A stretch of DNA of 64,000 nt from Propionibacteriales bacterium (GTDB taxonomy: Bacteria > Actinomycetota > Actinomycetes > Propionibacteriales > Nocardioidaceae). Below are positions 1-12,178 of the stretch, one piece after another (the stretch's first letter is position 1; every line of letters starts with the position of its first letter). The notes under the pieces are model-generated. The model was not told where the DNA came from, did no database searches, and saw nothing but the letters and a program-made list of their open reading frames with translations. Position numbers and translations under genes: made by a program. The stretch is from NCBI GenBank assembly GCA_026392415.1, contig JAPLCC010000052.1:44910-108909 (forward strand). Direction: 5' to 3'.

Positions 1-327
1 CTCGGGCTGGAGACCGCGCTGTCGGTCGTCAGCACCGTGATGGTCCAGGGCGGGCTGCTCGACTGGGCCGGCGTCGCCCGCGTGATGAGCGCCAACCCCG
101 CACGGATCGCCGGTCTCGAAGGCCATGGCCGACCGATCGCTGTCGGCGAGCCCGCCAACCTGACCCTGATCGACCCGGCAGCGCAGGTCGTCGTCGACCG
201 CGCCGCCAGCGTCTCGCTGAGCCGCAACAACCCCTGGCACGACCGCAAGCTGACGGGCTCCGTCGTCGCCACGCTCCTGCGTGGCACGGTGACGTACGGG
301 CCCGCGCTGGAAGGAGCACTCCTGTGA
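1..327 (+). CDS. pyrC: Dihydroorotase, C-terminal part (cut by window edge)
   Basis: This is the C-terminal 108 residues of dihydroorotase, which interconverts N-carbamoyl-aspartate and dihydroorotate in pyrimidine synthesis. The visible part has the amidohydrolase tail: a 'NPARIAGL' segment, then '[11 protein letters not shown]', the usual return to the small beta-sandwich, and '[13 protein letters not shown]' as in actinobacterial PyrC. The metal-binding residues lie upstream of the window. The TGA at 325-327 overlaps the carA GTG, which places it in the pyrimidine operon. Confidence 0.9.
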   Translation, partial: LGLETALSVVSTVMVQGGLLDWAGVARVMSANPARIAGLEGHGRPIAVGEPANLTLIDPAAQVVVDRAASVSLSRNNPWHDRKLTGSVVATLLRGTVTYGPALEGALL

Positions 328-1453
328 CCACCCCCGCCCTGCTCGTCCTCGAGGACGGCCGCACCTTCCACGGGGAGGCCTACGGCGCCGAGGGTGAGAC
401 CTTCGGCGAAGCCGTCTTCAACACCGGCATGACCGGCTACCAGGAGACCCTGACCGACCCGTCGTACCACCGCCAGGTCGTGGTGATGACCGCCCCGCAC
501 ATCGGCAACACGGGCATGAACGACGAGGACCCGGAGTCCAGGCGGATCTGGGTCGCCGGGTACGTCGTCCGCGACCCCGCCCGGGTCCCCAGCAACTGGC
601 GTTCGGTCCGGACGCTCGACGACGAGCTGCGCGCGCAGGGTGTCGTCGGCATCTCCGGCATCGACACCCGCGCGTTGACCCGTCACCTGCGCGAGCGCGG
701 CGCGATGCGCGTCGGCATCTCCACCGTCGAGACCGACCCGGCCAGGCTGCTCGAGAAGGTCCAGGCGTCGTCCGCGATGAGCGGCGCCAACCTGTCCGAG
801 GCCGTCTCGACCGGCGAGGCGTACGTCGTCCCGGCGGTCGGCGAGAAGCGTTTCACCGTGGCGGCCCTCGACCTCGGCATCAAGGACATGACGCCGCAGC
901 GGATGAGCGAGCGCGGCATCGAGGTCCACGTGCTGCCGGCGACGTCGACGCTCGAGGACGTCCTCGCGGTCGGCGACAAGGGGCCCGACGGCCTCTTCTA
1001 CTCCAACGGCCCGGGCGACCCGGCCGCGACCACCGGACAGGTCGAGCTGCTCCAGGAGGCGCTGGCTCGCGACCTGCCGTACTTCGGGATCTGCTTCGGC
1101 AACCAGCTCTTCGGGCGCGCCCTCGGCTTCGGCACCTACAAGTTGAAGTACGGCCACCGCGGCATCAACCAGCCGGTGATGGACCTGACGACCCGCAAGG
1201 TCGAGGTCACCGCGCACAACCACGGGTTCGCCGTGGACGCCCCGCGCGACACGGCCACCGAGACGCCCTACGGCGTTGCCACGGTGAGCCACGTCTGCCT
1301 CAACGACGACGTGGTCGAAGGCCTCGAGCTCCGCGATGCCGCGGGCAGTCTCAAGTCCTTCTCCGTCCAGTACCACCCCGAGGCCGCCGCCGGCCCGCAC
1401 GACGCGGCGTACCTCTTCGACCGATTCGTAGATCTGCTGGAGGGCAACGCCTG

Positions 1454-1454
<1 letters not shown>
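324..1454 (+). CDS. carA: Carbamoyl-phosphate synthase small (glutaminase) subunit
   Basis: CarA hydrolyses glutamine and channels ammonia to CarB for carbamoyl phosphate synthesis, feeding pyrimidines and arginine. The 376-residue length is normal. The N-terminal small-subunit domain begins '[15 protein letters not shown]', and the class I glutamine amidotransferase domain is at the C-terminus. The nucleophile lies in 'GICFGNQL' (about Cys257), and His351 and Glu353 in 'YHPEA' complete the triad. The GTG start overlaps the pyrC stop and the TGA overlaps the carB ATG, so it is translationally coupled on both sides. Confidence 0.97.
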
Positions 1455-4685
<3,231 letters not shown>

Positions 4686-4686
<1 letters not shown>

Positions 4687-5768
4687 TGGGCCCTCGGGTG
4701 TACGACCGGGTCTTCGAGAAGTGCTTGGTCCGGATGGACGCCGAGAAGGCGCACCACCTGACCTACGACGCGCTGAAGGCCGGGGGAGTCGCCCTGAACC
4801 GGGCGCGGATCCCGGGTCGCGCGCCGGTCGAGGTCATGGGCCTGACGTTCCCCAACAGGCTTGGGATGGCCGCTGGCTTCGACAAGACCGGTGAGGTCTT
4901 CGACCAGCTCGCTGCCTTCGGATTCGGCCACGTGGAGATCGGCACGGTCACGGCGATCGCGCAGCCGGGGAACCCGCAGCCGCGGTTGTTCCGGCTGCCG
5001 GAGGACCGCGCGATCATCAACCGGATGGGCTTCAACAACGACGGCGCCGCGACGGTGGCCGCCCGGCTCGCGAAACGCGGCCTCGGCAAGCCCGATTCGC
5101 GCCGGACCCGGCGCGGCCTCGTGCTCGGCGTCAACATCGGCAAGTCGAAGATCGTCCCCGACGACGACCAGTCGGCGGTGGAGACGGACTACGAGACCTC
5201 CACCCGGCTGCTGTCGCCGTACGCCGACTACCTCGTGGTGAACGTCAGCTCCCCGAACACTCCCGGCCTCCGCAACCTGCAGGCGGTCGAGAAGCTCGCC
5301 CCGCTCCTGGCCCACGTACGCCGTACCGCTGACGAGGCGACCGACGCCGTCGGCCGCGACCAGGTGCCGCTGCTGGTGAAGATCGCGCCGGACCTCGATG
5401 ACGACGACGTCCTCGGTGTCGCCGACATGGCGCTGTCCCTCGGCCTCGCCGGGATCATCGCCACCAACACGACCATCACCCGCGACGGTCTGGCCACACC
5501 GGCCGACACCGTCGCTGCGGCCGGTGCCGGAGGACTCTCGGGAGCTCCACTCACGAAGCGATCGACCGAGGTCGTGCGGCTGCTGCGCGGTCGTGTCGGT
5601 GACCAGCTGACCCTGATCGGCGTCGGCGGGATCAGCACGCCCGAGGACGCCCGGGAGCGGGTCGCGGCCGGTGCCGACCTCGTGCAGGTCTACAGCGGCC
5701 TCATCTACGGTGGCCCGATGTGGCCGCGCCGGATCCTGAAGGGCCTGACCGAGAGGGGAATGTCCTGA
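4686..5768 (+). CDS. pyrD: Dihydroorotate dehydrogenase (quinone), class 2
   Basis: It oxidises dihydroorotate to orotate using FMN and membrane quinone. The 360-residue length fits class 2. The N-terminal helical region ('VYDRVFEKCLVRMDAEKAHHLTYDAL') is the quinone-side membrane-association domain. The FMN barrel follows, with 'GMAAGFDKTGE', 'INRMGFNNDG' and the catalytic-serine loop 'NVSSPNTPG' (about Ser188-189). The ATG at 4686 overlaps the carB stop (TGATG); upstream in-frame starts lie inside carB and are rejected. The stop overlaps the pyrF start. Confidence 0.96.
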
Positions 5769-6604
5769 TGACCACCTTCGGCACCCGCCTGTCCGCAGCG
5801 ATGGCGGAGCGCGGACAGTTCTGCGTCGGCATCGACCCGCACAGCGCGCTCCTGCACGAATGGGGCTACGACGACGACGTGTCCGGGCTCGAGCGGTTCG
5901 CCCTCGGTGCGGTGGAGGCCGTGGCGCCGTACTGCAGCATCGTGAAGCCGCAGTCGGCCTTCTACGAGCGCTTCGGCAGCCGCGGCGTCGCCGTCCTCGA
6001 ACGGGTCATCACCGAGTCCCGGGCTGCCGGTGCGCTGGTGCTGCTCGACGTGAAGCGCGGCGACATCGGTTCCACGTCCCAGGCCTACGCCGACGCCTAC
6101 CTCGACCCGGCATCGCCGCTGGCGAGTGACGCGATCACGATCAGTCCGTATCTCGGCTTCGGCTCCCTGCTGCCGTTCGTCGACACTGCCCGCCGTTTCG
6201 ACGCCGGCCTGTTCGTCCTTGCGGCCACCTCCAACAAGGAGGGCCCCGAGGTCCAGGAGGCGGTGACCAGCGACGAGTTCGGCGGCCGCACCGTTGCCGC
6301 AGCGATGCTCGACCACCTCCGTGAGCTCAACGCCGGCGCGACCCCGATGGGCTCCTTCGGTGCTGTCGTCGGCGCCACCATCGACGGCTCCGGTCTCGAC
6401 TTCGCCCTGAATGGTCCGATCCTCGCGCCCGGCTACGGCGAGCAGGGCGGCACCAGCGCCGACATCCTGCGGATCTTCGGGGCGAGCGCCGCCCACGTGC
6501 TCGCGTCCTCGTCGCGCGGTGTCCTGCGACTCGGCCCCGACCCGATCGCGATGCGCGACGCCGTGCACCGGGCCAACGACGAGCTCCGGGGACTCGTCGG
6601 GTGA
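5768..6604 (+). CDS. pyrF: Orotidine 5'-phosphate decarboxylase, type 2
   Basis: It decarboxylates OMP to UMP, the last step of de novo UMP synthesis. It has 278 residues, the larger actinobacterial type 2 form. It shows 'FCVGIDPHSALL', the catalytic 'DVKRGDIGS' (about Lys96), 'SPYLGFGSLLPF' and the phosphate-binding 'GPILAPGYGEQGG'. The ATG overlaps the pyrD stop (TGATG), so 5768 is preferred to an upstream in-frame ATG at 5720. The stop overlaps the GTG of the following hypothetical gene. Confidence 0.97.
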   Translation: MTTFGTRLSAAMAERGQFCVGIDPHSALLHEWGYDDDVSGLERFALGAVEAVAPYCSIVKPQSAFYERFGSRGVAVLERVITESRAAGALVLLDVKRGDIGSTSQAYADAYLDPASPLASDAITISPYLGFGSLLPFVDTARRFDAGLFVLAATSNKEGPEVQEAVTSDEFGGRTVAAAMLDHLRELNAGATPMGSFGAVVGATIDGSGLDFALNGPILAPGYGEQGGTSADILRIFGASAAHVLASSSRGVLRLGPDPIAMRDAVHRANDELRGLVG

Positions 6605-7074
6605 GTCAGTTCACTCAGCGCGTCGTGGCCCTGCTGGCCGTCGTCGCTCTCGCCGCGGGGGCTGGGGCGTTGTTGGTGAGCTCGTCGGGAGACGACGACC
6701 CTTTCGCCGCCTACTGTTCCGAGGTCGAGGACCGGCGTGGCGAGCTCGGTGTCGCGCTCGCGGCCGGTCCGAGGATCGGGTTGATCCGCGCCCTGCCGAC
6801 GTTCGAGCTGCTCGCCGACAAGGCACCCGAGGACCTCAAGGACGAGTGGGCGACCGTGCTCGCGAGTGTGACCGAGGTCCGCGACTCGTTCGCCGATGCC
6901 GACGTCGATCCGGCGACGTACGACCCCGAGAAGCCGCCGAAGGACCTCGCGGTCGCGGACCGGGAAGCGATCGAGGCGGCTGCGGTTCGGTTGGGCTCGA
7001 CCGAGACCAAGCTCGCCTTCGCCGGTGTCAGCCAGCACGCGCGCGATGTCTGCAAGACACCACTGAGCCTCTGA
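6601..7074 (+). CDS. Hypothetical membrane-anchored or secreted protein at the end of the pyr operon
   Basis: This is a 157-residue protein I do not recognise by name. Residues 8-27 form one hydrophobic segment ('VVALLAVVALAAGAGALLV'), either a signal anchor or an uncleaved signal peptide. The rest would be outside the membrane. Two cysteines, one soon after the segment ('AAYCSEVE') and one near the C-terminus ('RDVCKTP'), could form a disulfide. The GTG at 6601 overlaps the pyrF stop, so it is probably co-transcribed, but no link to pyrimidine synthesis is visible. Confidence 0.75.
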   Translation: MSQFTQRVVALLAVVALAAGAGALLVSSSGDDDPFAAYCSEVEDRRGELGVALAAGPRIGLIRALPTFELLADKAPEDLKDEWATVLASVTEVRDSFADADVDPATYDPEKPPKDLAVADREAIEAAAVRLGSTETKLAFAGVSQHARDVCKTPLSL

Positions 7075-7134
7075 GGGGCTTCTCCACGGCCTGACCGTGC
7101 ACTTGTGGCCATACATAGATGACCCTAGGGTGTT

Positions 7135-7157
7135 GGTCGCGGGTTGATCTCGCGACC
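7135..7157. other. Inverted repeat between the pyr operon and the lipoprotein gene
   Basis: There are perfect 7-bp arms, GGTCGCG (7135-7141) and CGCGACC (7151-7157), around a 9-nt loop, 60 bases after the preceding stop. No T-run follows. It could be an operator or a weak terminator; the sequence does not decide. Confidence 0.4.
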
Positions 7158-7226
7158 ATTCCTCGGGAAAGGCCATCTCCCATGCATCGCTTCTTCCCGC
7201 TACGGCATCGGGTGCGGTGACCTGCA

Positions 7227-8177
7227 GTGACCTGGGTGCGGGGCCTGATGGTGTTTGCCCTGACGATCACGCTTGCGGGCTGCACCGCTGCGCGCGTCGA
7301 CGGGCCTGACCATGAGGGCACCGCGGGTGCCGACGGGCACCTGGCGACCCTCTGGGAGGGGCCAGCGCCATCGCTCGTCGGCACGCTCTACGTGCTTGCC
7401 GGGCCCGACGAGTACTCCGCCAATGTCCTGGAGGTGGACCTCGCTGACGGCACCGTGCGGCGGTTGACGGAGAACCCCGAGGGATACGGCGTGTCCTCCT
7501 TTGCGGCGTCGCCCGGCGGCGTGGCCCTCGCGACCGCTGAGAACGGCTCGGACCAGCTCCGCGTCATCGCCCTCGGTGAGTCGGCGATGTGGGGCCGCGC
7601 GTCTGCATCGGAGCCGTCCATCGACCGTCGGGGCCGGGTTCTCGTTGCGCGTGGCACCGACACCGGCTCTGCGATCGATCTCTACGAGCCGGGGGAGCCA
7701 CGTCGCATGATGCTTCCCAATGATCCCCGAGATCCCGGTGCGGTATGGGGGCCTCGCGGATCCGTCCTCGTTGCCGGGCCCACCGACCCGGCCGCCGCTG
7801 CCCCGACCTTGCTGCAGGTCTACGACGACCGCGGACGACTGGTGCGGAACGCGGGCCGCCCGGGCGGCCACTTCGGGCTCCTGGCCAATCCTTATCCCGA
7901 TCGCCAACCGGTCACGGGTGTTCGGTCGGACAAACGGATGTCAGGGTTCGTGTTCAGCGACGACCTGACCCGGGTGACTCCGGTCCCGCGGGCCTGGCGG
8001 ATCGGTTGCTGGGACCCCGATGGAAATCGTCTGCTCGTGCTGCGAGGGAAGACGATCGGGATCTGGGACCCCTCGCACACCCAGGAAGTGGAAATCACTG
8101 CCACCTCGACTGTGGATGTTCTCGCCTGCTCCTGGCTGCGTCGCCCGGCAGGTGGGGTGAGATCACTGTCTCGATGA
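7227..8177 (+). CDS. Putative lipoprotein with beta-propeller-like repeats
   Basis: The protein has 316 residues and a short signal peptide ending in the lipobox 'LAGC' (Cys about residue 19), so it is probably a lipid-anchored extracytoplasmic protein. The body has recurring beta-strand units of the type 'GTLYVLAGPDEYSANVLEVD' and 'RLLVLRGKTIGIWDP', suggesting a WD/TolB-like propeller, but no enzymatic motif. The start is the GTG at 7227. Its function is unknown. It sits between the pyr operon and mihF. Confidence 0.7.
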   Translation: MTWVRGLMVFALTITLAGCTAARVDGPDHEGTAGADGHLATLWEGPAPSLVGTLYVLAGPDEYSANVLEVDLADGTVRRLTENPEGYGVSSFAASPGGVALATAENGSDQLRVIALGESAMWGRASASEPSIDRRGRVLVARGTDTGSAIDLYEPGEPRRMMLPNDPRDPGAVWGPRGSVLVAGPTDPAAAAPTLLQVYDDRGRLVRNAGRPGGHFGLLANPYPDRQPVTGVRSDKRMSGFVFSDDLTRVTPVPRAWRIGCWDPDGNRLLVLRGKTIGIWDPSHTQEVEITATSTVDVLACSWLRRPAGGVRSLSR

Positions 8178-8223
8178 CGATCGCGGTGGTGGCCTCGCGT
8201 TGCCCCGCCGGGAGGCCTATGGC

Positions 8224-8253
8224 TAGATTGACCGCGGCGGTGCTCCCGCCGCG
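8224..8253 (+). promoter_or_regulatory. Candidate -10 and GC stem-loop upstream of mihF
   Basis: A TAGATT hexamer at 8224-8229 resembles an actinobacterial -10. An 8-bp GC-only hairpin (arms 8233-8240 and 8246-8253, loop TGCTC) lies where transcription would start. No -35 is obvious. This is tentative. Confidence 0.35.
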
Positions 8254-8285
8254 ATCTCGAATGCGAACCGAAGGACATCAGCCCC

Positions 8286-8606
8286 GTGGCTCTGCCCCCC
8301 CTCACTCCCGAACAGCGGGCGGCCGCCCTGGAGAAGGCGGCGGCTGCTCGTCGAGAGCGGGCCGAGGTCAAGAACCGGCTCAAGAACTCCGGCGGTTCGA
8401 TCAGCGAGGTGCTCCAGCAGGGCCAGGTCAACGACGTCGTGGGCAAGATGAAGGTCCTCGACCTGCTCCAGTCCGTGCCCGGCCTCGGCAAGGTGCGTGC
8501 GCGGCAGATGATGGAGCGCATCGGCATCGCTGAGTCCCGGCGCGTCCGGGGTCTCGGTACGAAGCAGATCGCCGCTCTGGAGCGCGAGTTCGCTCCCGGT
8601 GAGTAG
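8286..8606 (+). CDS. mihF: Integration host factor, actinobacterial type (mIHF)
   Basis: This 106-residue basic nucleoid protein binds and bends DNA and is essential in mycobacteria. The N-terminal helix is rich in Ala, Lys and Arg. The C-terminal helix-two-turn-helix-like DNA-binding region has the family sequence '[20 protein letters not shown]' followed by '[14 protein letters not shown]'. The GTG at 8286 gives the usual family start ('[11 protein letters not shown]'). Its last codons overlap the gmk start, the conserved mihF-gmk-rpoZ order of actinobacteria. Confidence 0.94.
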   Translation: MALPPLTPEQRAAALEKAAAARRERAEVKNRLKNSGGSISEVLQQGQVNDVVGKMKVLDLLQSVPGLGKVRARQMMERIGIAESRRVRGLGTKQIAALEREFAPGE

Positions 8607-9165
8607 TCGACTCTTCGTCCTTGCCGGACCCACTGCGGTCGGCAAGGGCACGGTCGCTGCCGCCATGCGCGAGCAGCACCCCGAGGTCTTCCTGTCCGTC
8701 TCGGCGACGACCCGAAGCCCGCGCCCCGGCGAGGTGGACGGTGTCCACTACCACTTCGTCGACGACGCGACCTTCGACGCGATGGTGGCCGAGGGTCAGC
8801 TCCTGGAGTGGGCCGTGGTCCACGGCGTCCACCGGTACGGCACCCCCCGCGGCCCTGTCGACGAGGCGCTGGCGGCCAACCGACCGGCCATGCTGGAGAT
8901 CGATCTTCAAGGCGCACGCCAGGTCCGCAAGACCATGCCGGAGGCCGTTTTCGTCTTCCTCAAGCCGCCGTCGTGGGACGAGCTGGTCCGTCGCCTGGTC
9001 GGCCGGGGGACCGAGGGCGAGGAGGAACGCGAGCGCCGGCTCGCCACCGCGCGCCTCGAACTTGCGGCCGAAGAAGAGTTCGACGTCAGCATCGAGAACG
9101 TGGAAGTTAACGCTGCGGTCCAGGAGTTGGTAGCCTTAATGGTTGATTCCACCCACGAACTGTGA
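8599..9165 (+). CDS. gmk: Guanylate kinase
   Basis: It phosphorylates GMP/dGMP to GDP/dGDP with ATP. The 188-residue length is typical. The P-loop is 'GPTAVGKGT' near residues 10-18, a common actinobacterial variant of GPSGVGKGT. The GMP-binding region has '[19 protein letters not shown]' and the lid region has '[16 protein letters not shown]'. The GTG at 8599 overlaps mihF by 8 nt. rpoZ follows after 11 nt. Confidence 0.96.
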   Translation: MSSRLFVLAGPTAVGKGTVAAAMREQHPEVFLSVSATTRSPRPGEVDGVHYHFVDDATFDAMVAEGQLLEWAVVHGVHRYGTPRGPVDEALAANRPAMLEIDLQGARQVRKTMPEAVFVFLKPPSWDELVRRLVGRGTEGEEERERRLATARLELAAEEEFDVSIENVEVNAAVQELVALMVDSTHEL

Positions 9166-9176
9166 GGCTCTAACAC

Positions 9177-9497
9177 GTGTCTGCCCCGAACATCGCCGCC
9201 GAGGGTGTCACCAACCCCCCGATCGACGACCTGCTGTCCAAGACCGACAGCAAGTACAAGCTGGTTCTCTACAGTGCCAAGCGCGCCCGGCAGATCAACG
9301 CCTACTACTCCCAGCTCGGCGAAGGCCTGCTCGAGTACGTCGGCCCGCTCGTGGAGACCCACGTGCAGGAGAAGCCGCTCTCGATCGCGCTGCGCGAGAT
9401 CAGCCAGGACCTGCTGACCTGCGAAGACATCGACCCGGCCGAGCTCGCCGCTGCTGAGGCTGCTGCTCCGAAGTCGCCGGCCGCTGCCTCCGAGTGA
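9177..9497 (+). CDS. rpoZ: RNA polymerase omega subunit
   Basis: Omega (106 residues) helps fold and hold beta-prime in the RNA polymerase core. It shows the conserved '[20 protein letters not shown]' and '[13 protein letters not shown]' segments and the '[10 protein letters not shown]' helix, followed by an Ala/Pro-rich tail. The GTG at 9177 follows gmk closely. The gmk-rpoZ-coaBC order is the standard one. Confidence 0.96.
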   Translation: MSAPNIAAEGVTNPPIDDLLSKTDSKYKLVLYSAKRARQINAYYSQLGEGLLEYVGPLVETHVQEKPLSIALREISQDLLTCEDIDPAELAAAEAAAPKSPAAASE

Positions 9498-9510
9498 GCT
9501 GACCCCTCCC

Positions 9511-10749
9511 ATGCCCAGGGTGGTGCTCGGTGTCTCGGGTGGCATCGCGGCCTACAAGGCATGCGAGTTGCTTCGCCGGTTCACCGAGTCCGGCCACGAC
9601 GTGACGGTCGTTCCGACCGCCGCGGCGCTGGAGTTCGTCGGTGCGCCCACGTGGGCTGCGCTGTCGGGCAAGCCGGTGTCCGCCGACGTCTGGTCCGGCG
9701 TGCACGAGGTGCCGCACGTGCGCCTCGGGCAGACCGCCGACCTGGTCGTGGTCGCTCCGGCGACGGCCGACCTGATGGCGAAGGCGGCGCACGGTCTGGC
9801 GGACGACCTGCTGACCAACACCCTGCTGACCGCACGCTGCCCGGTGGTCCTTGCTCCGGCGATGCACACCGAGATGTGGGAGCACCCGGCAACGACCGCC
9901 AACGTCGCGACGCTCCGTTCGCGTGGCGTCGTGGTGATCGAGCCCGCCGAAGGTCGCTTGACCGGCGCCGACACGGGCAAGGGCCGGCTCCCCGAGCCAG
10001 AGGAGATCTTCGAGATCGCCCGCGACGTCCTCGCCAGGGTCTCGACCGGTGCTTCCGTCGGCGCTGCACTGACCGACCTGGCCGGACGACACGTGGTCGT
10101 CTCTGCCGGTGGCACTCGCGAACGTCTCGACCCGGTGCGTTTCCTCGGCAATCGTTCGTCGGGTCTGCAGGGCTATGCCCTCGCCCGGGCGGCCGCGGCT
10201 CGTGGCGCCGAGGTCACGCTCATCGCTGCCAACGTCTCGTTGCCCGACCCCGCCGGGGTCAAGGTCGTGCGGGTGGAGTCGACCGCAGAGCTGCGCGACG
10301 CTGTCCTCGCGTCTGCGGCCGGGGCCGACGCCGTCGTGATGGCAGCGGCACCCGCCGACTTCCGCCCCGTGAGCCAGTCGGACGTCAAGATCAAGAAGTC
10401 GGACGACGGATCGGCCCCGGCGATCACGCTGCAACAGAACCCCGACATCCTCAAGGAGATCGCGACCCACCGGGCCCGCCCGGACGCCGTGATCGTCGGA
10501 TTCGCCGCCGAGACGGGCGATGCCACCGGCAGCGTCCTCGACCTCGCGCGCGCCAAGCTCGCTCGCAAGGGCTGTGACCTGCTCGTCGTCAATGACGTGA
10601 GCGGCGGAGCGGTCTTCGGGAGCGCGGACAACGAGGCGGTGATCCTCGGTTCGGACGGTACGTCTGTCGACGTGCCGCACGGGTCCAAGTCCGCCCTCGC
10701 GCACCTCATCTGGGACAGTGTCGTCTCCCGTTTCACGCCACACTCGTGA
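9511..10749 (+). CDS. coaBC: Bifunctional phosphopantothenoylcysteine decarboxylase / phosphopantothenate-cysteine ligase
   Basis: The protein joins cysteine to 4'-phosphopantothenate and decarboxylates the product, two steps of coenzyme A synthesis. It has 412 residues. The N-terminal flavoprotein CoaC domain (about 1-185) has 'GVSGGIAAYKA', the active-site His in 'VPHVRLG' and 'APAMHTEMW'. The C-terminal CoaB domain (about 190-412) starts 'HVVVSAGGTRERLDPVRF' and includes 'NRSSGLQGYALA' and 'AAAPADFRP'. It lies 13 nt after rpoZ and is probably co-transcribed. Confidence 0.96.
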   Translation: MPRVVLGVSGGIAAYKACELLRRFTESGHDVTVVPTAAALEFVGAPTWAALSGKPVSADVWSGVHEVPHVRLGQTADLVVVAPATADLMAKAAHGLADDLLTNTLLTARCPVVLAPAMHTEMWEHPATTANVATLRSRGVVVIEPAEGRLTGADTGKGRLPEPEEIFEIARDVLARVSTGASVGAALTDLAGRHVVVSAGGTRERLDPVRFLGNRSSGLQGYALARAAAARGAEVTLIAANVSLPDPAGVKVVRVESTAELRDAVLASAAGADAVVMAAAPADFRPVSQSDVKIKKSDDGSAPAITLQQNPDILKEIATHRARPDAVIVGFAAETGDATGSVLDLARAKLARKGCDLLVVNDVSGGAVFGSADNEAVILGSDGTSVDVPHGSKSALAHLIWDSVVSRFTPHS

Positions 10750-10876
10750 GACGGTCAACCATCACCTCAGTCGGTCCGTATCGTTGGATCGACAGCACAT
10801 CACCCGTCACACCGTCATCGACCGAGCGGCCCCCAGGATTTCCGCCTCGGCCTGAGCACCAGGAGTTCTCACCACT

Positions 10877-12076
10877 ATGACTGGACGTCTGTTCACGTCG
10901 GAGTCCGTGACCGAGGGTCACCCCGACAAGATTTCGGACCAGATCAGCGACACGATCCTTGATGCCTTCCTCGCGGAGGACCCCGCTTCGCGCGTGGCCG
11001 TCGAGACGCTGTGCACCACGGGCCTCGTGGTCGTTGCCGGTGAGGTCACGACCAGTGCCAAGCCTGACCTCGTCAAGCTGATCCGCGCCAAGATCGTCGA
11101 GATCGGCTACGACGCCTCGGAGAAGGGCTTCGACGGCAACTCCTGTGGCGTGCAGATCGCCATCGGTGCGCAGTCGGCCGACATCGCCCAGGGCGTCGAC
11201 GACGCCTTCGAGGAGCGCGTCGACGGCTCCGGCGACGAGCTCGACCGCCAGGGTGCGGGCGACCAGGGCCTGATGTTCGGCTTCGCCTGCGACGACACCC
11301 CCGAGCTCTTCCCGCTGCCGATCAAGATCGCGCAGACGCTGGCCGAGAAGCTCACCGCGGTGCGCAAGGACGGCACGCTGCCCTACCTCCGTGCCGACGG
11401 CAAGACCCAGGTCACCATCGAGTACGACGAGGACGACCGCCCGGTGCGCATCGACACCGTCGTGCTGTCGACCCAGCACGCCGAGGAGGTCGACCAGGAG
11501 CAGCTGTCCAAGGACATCCTGGTCAACGTCATCGAGCCCGTGCTCGAGCAGTTCAAGGGCGTCGTCCCCTCCGAGGGCTACAGCCTCTTCATCAACCCGA
11601 CCGGCCGCTTCGTCATCGGTGGCCCGATGGGTGACGCCGGTCTGACCGGCCGCAAGATCATCGTCGACACCTACGGCGGCATGGCCCGTCACGGTGGCGG
11701 CGCGTTCTCCGGCAAGGACCCGTCGAAGGTCGACCGCTCGGCTGCCTACGCCATGCGCTGGGTGGCGAAGAACATCGTCGCCGCGGGCCTCGCCCGTCGC
11801 GCCGAGGTCCAGGTCGCCTACGCGATCGGCGTTGCCAAGCCCGTGGGTGTCTTCGTCGAGACCTTCGGCACCGGCGTCGTCCCGGACGAGAAGATCCAGG
11901 AAGCCGTTCTCGCGGTCTTCGACCTGCGTCCGGGCGCGATCCTTCGCGACCTCGACCTGAAGCGTCCGATCTACGCCAAGACCGCGGCCTACGGCCACTT
12001 CGGTCGCGAGCTGCCCGAGTTCACCTGGGAGCGCACCGACCGCGCCGAGGCGCTCAAGGCTGCTGCCGGGATCTGA
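10877..12076 (+). CDS. metK: S-adenosylmethionine synthetase
   Basis: It makes S-adenosylmethionine from methionine and ATP. The 399-residue length is normal. Conserved elements are '[20 protein letters not shown]' (ATP and Mg binding), '[12 protein letters not shown]', the P-loop-like '[19 protein letters not shown]' and 'AIGVAKPVG'. The ATG at 10877 is preceded by a CAGGAG ribosome site. The 127-nt leader shows no SAM-riboswitch fold I can recognise. A strong terminator follows. Confidence 0.97.
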   Translation: MTGRLFTSESVTEGHPDKISDQISDTILDAFLAEDPASRVAVETLCTTGLVVVAGEVTTSAKPDLVKLIRAKIVEIGYDASEKGFDGNSCGVQIAIGAQSADIAQGVDDAFEERVDGSGDELDRQGAGDQGLMFGFACDDTPELFPLPIKIAQTLAEKLTAVRKDGTLPYLRADGKTQVTIEYDEDDRPVRIDTVVLSTQHAEEVDQEQLSKDILVNVIEPVLEQFKGVVPSEGYSLFINPTGRFVIGGPMGDAGLTGRKIIVDTYGGMARHGGGAFSGKDPSKVDRSAAYAMRWVAKNIVAAGLARRAEVQVAYAIGVAKPVGVFVETFGTGVVPDEKIQEAVLAVFDLRPGAILRDLDLKRPIYAKTAAYGHFGRELPEFTWERTDRAEALKAAAGI

Positions 12077-12094
12077 TCCCACCGAGCAACCAGG

Positions 12095-12130
12095 AGCCCG
12101 CCGTCCCCGCAAAGGGACGGCGGGCTTCCT
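12095..12130 (+). terminator. Intrinsic terminator after metK
   Basis: A perfect 13-bp GC-rich stem (12095-12107 with 12114-12126) and a 6-nt loop CGCAAA lie 18 nt beyond the metK stop, followed by the short T-containing tail TTCCT. This is a typical high-GC actinobacterial terminator with a poor U-tract. Confidence 0.85.
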
Positions 12131-12178
12131 GCATCCGTGGAACGATGCTGACGTTGCCTTTCTGACTGAAGGATTCTC

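Noticed and set aside
10750..10876. SAM riboswitch in the metK leader
   Set aside because: I could not find a conserved SAM-I, SAM-II or SAM-IV core or an expression-platform hairpin in these 127 nt.
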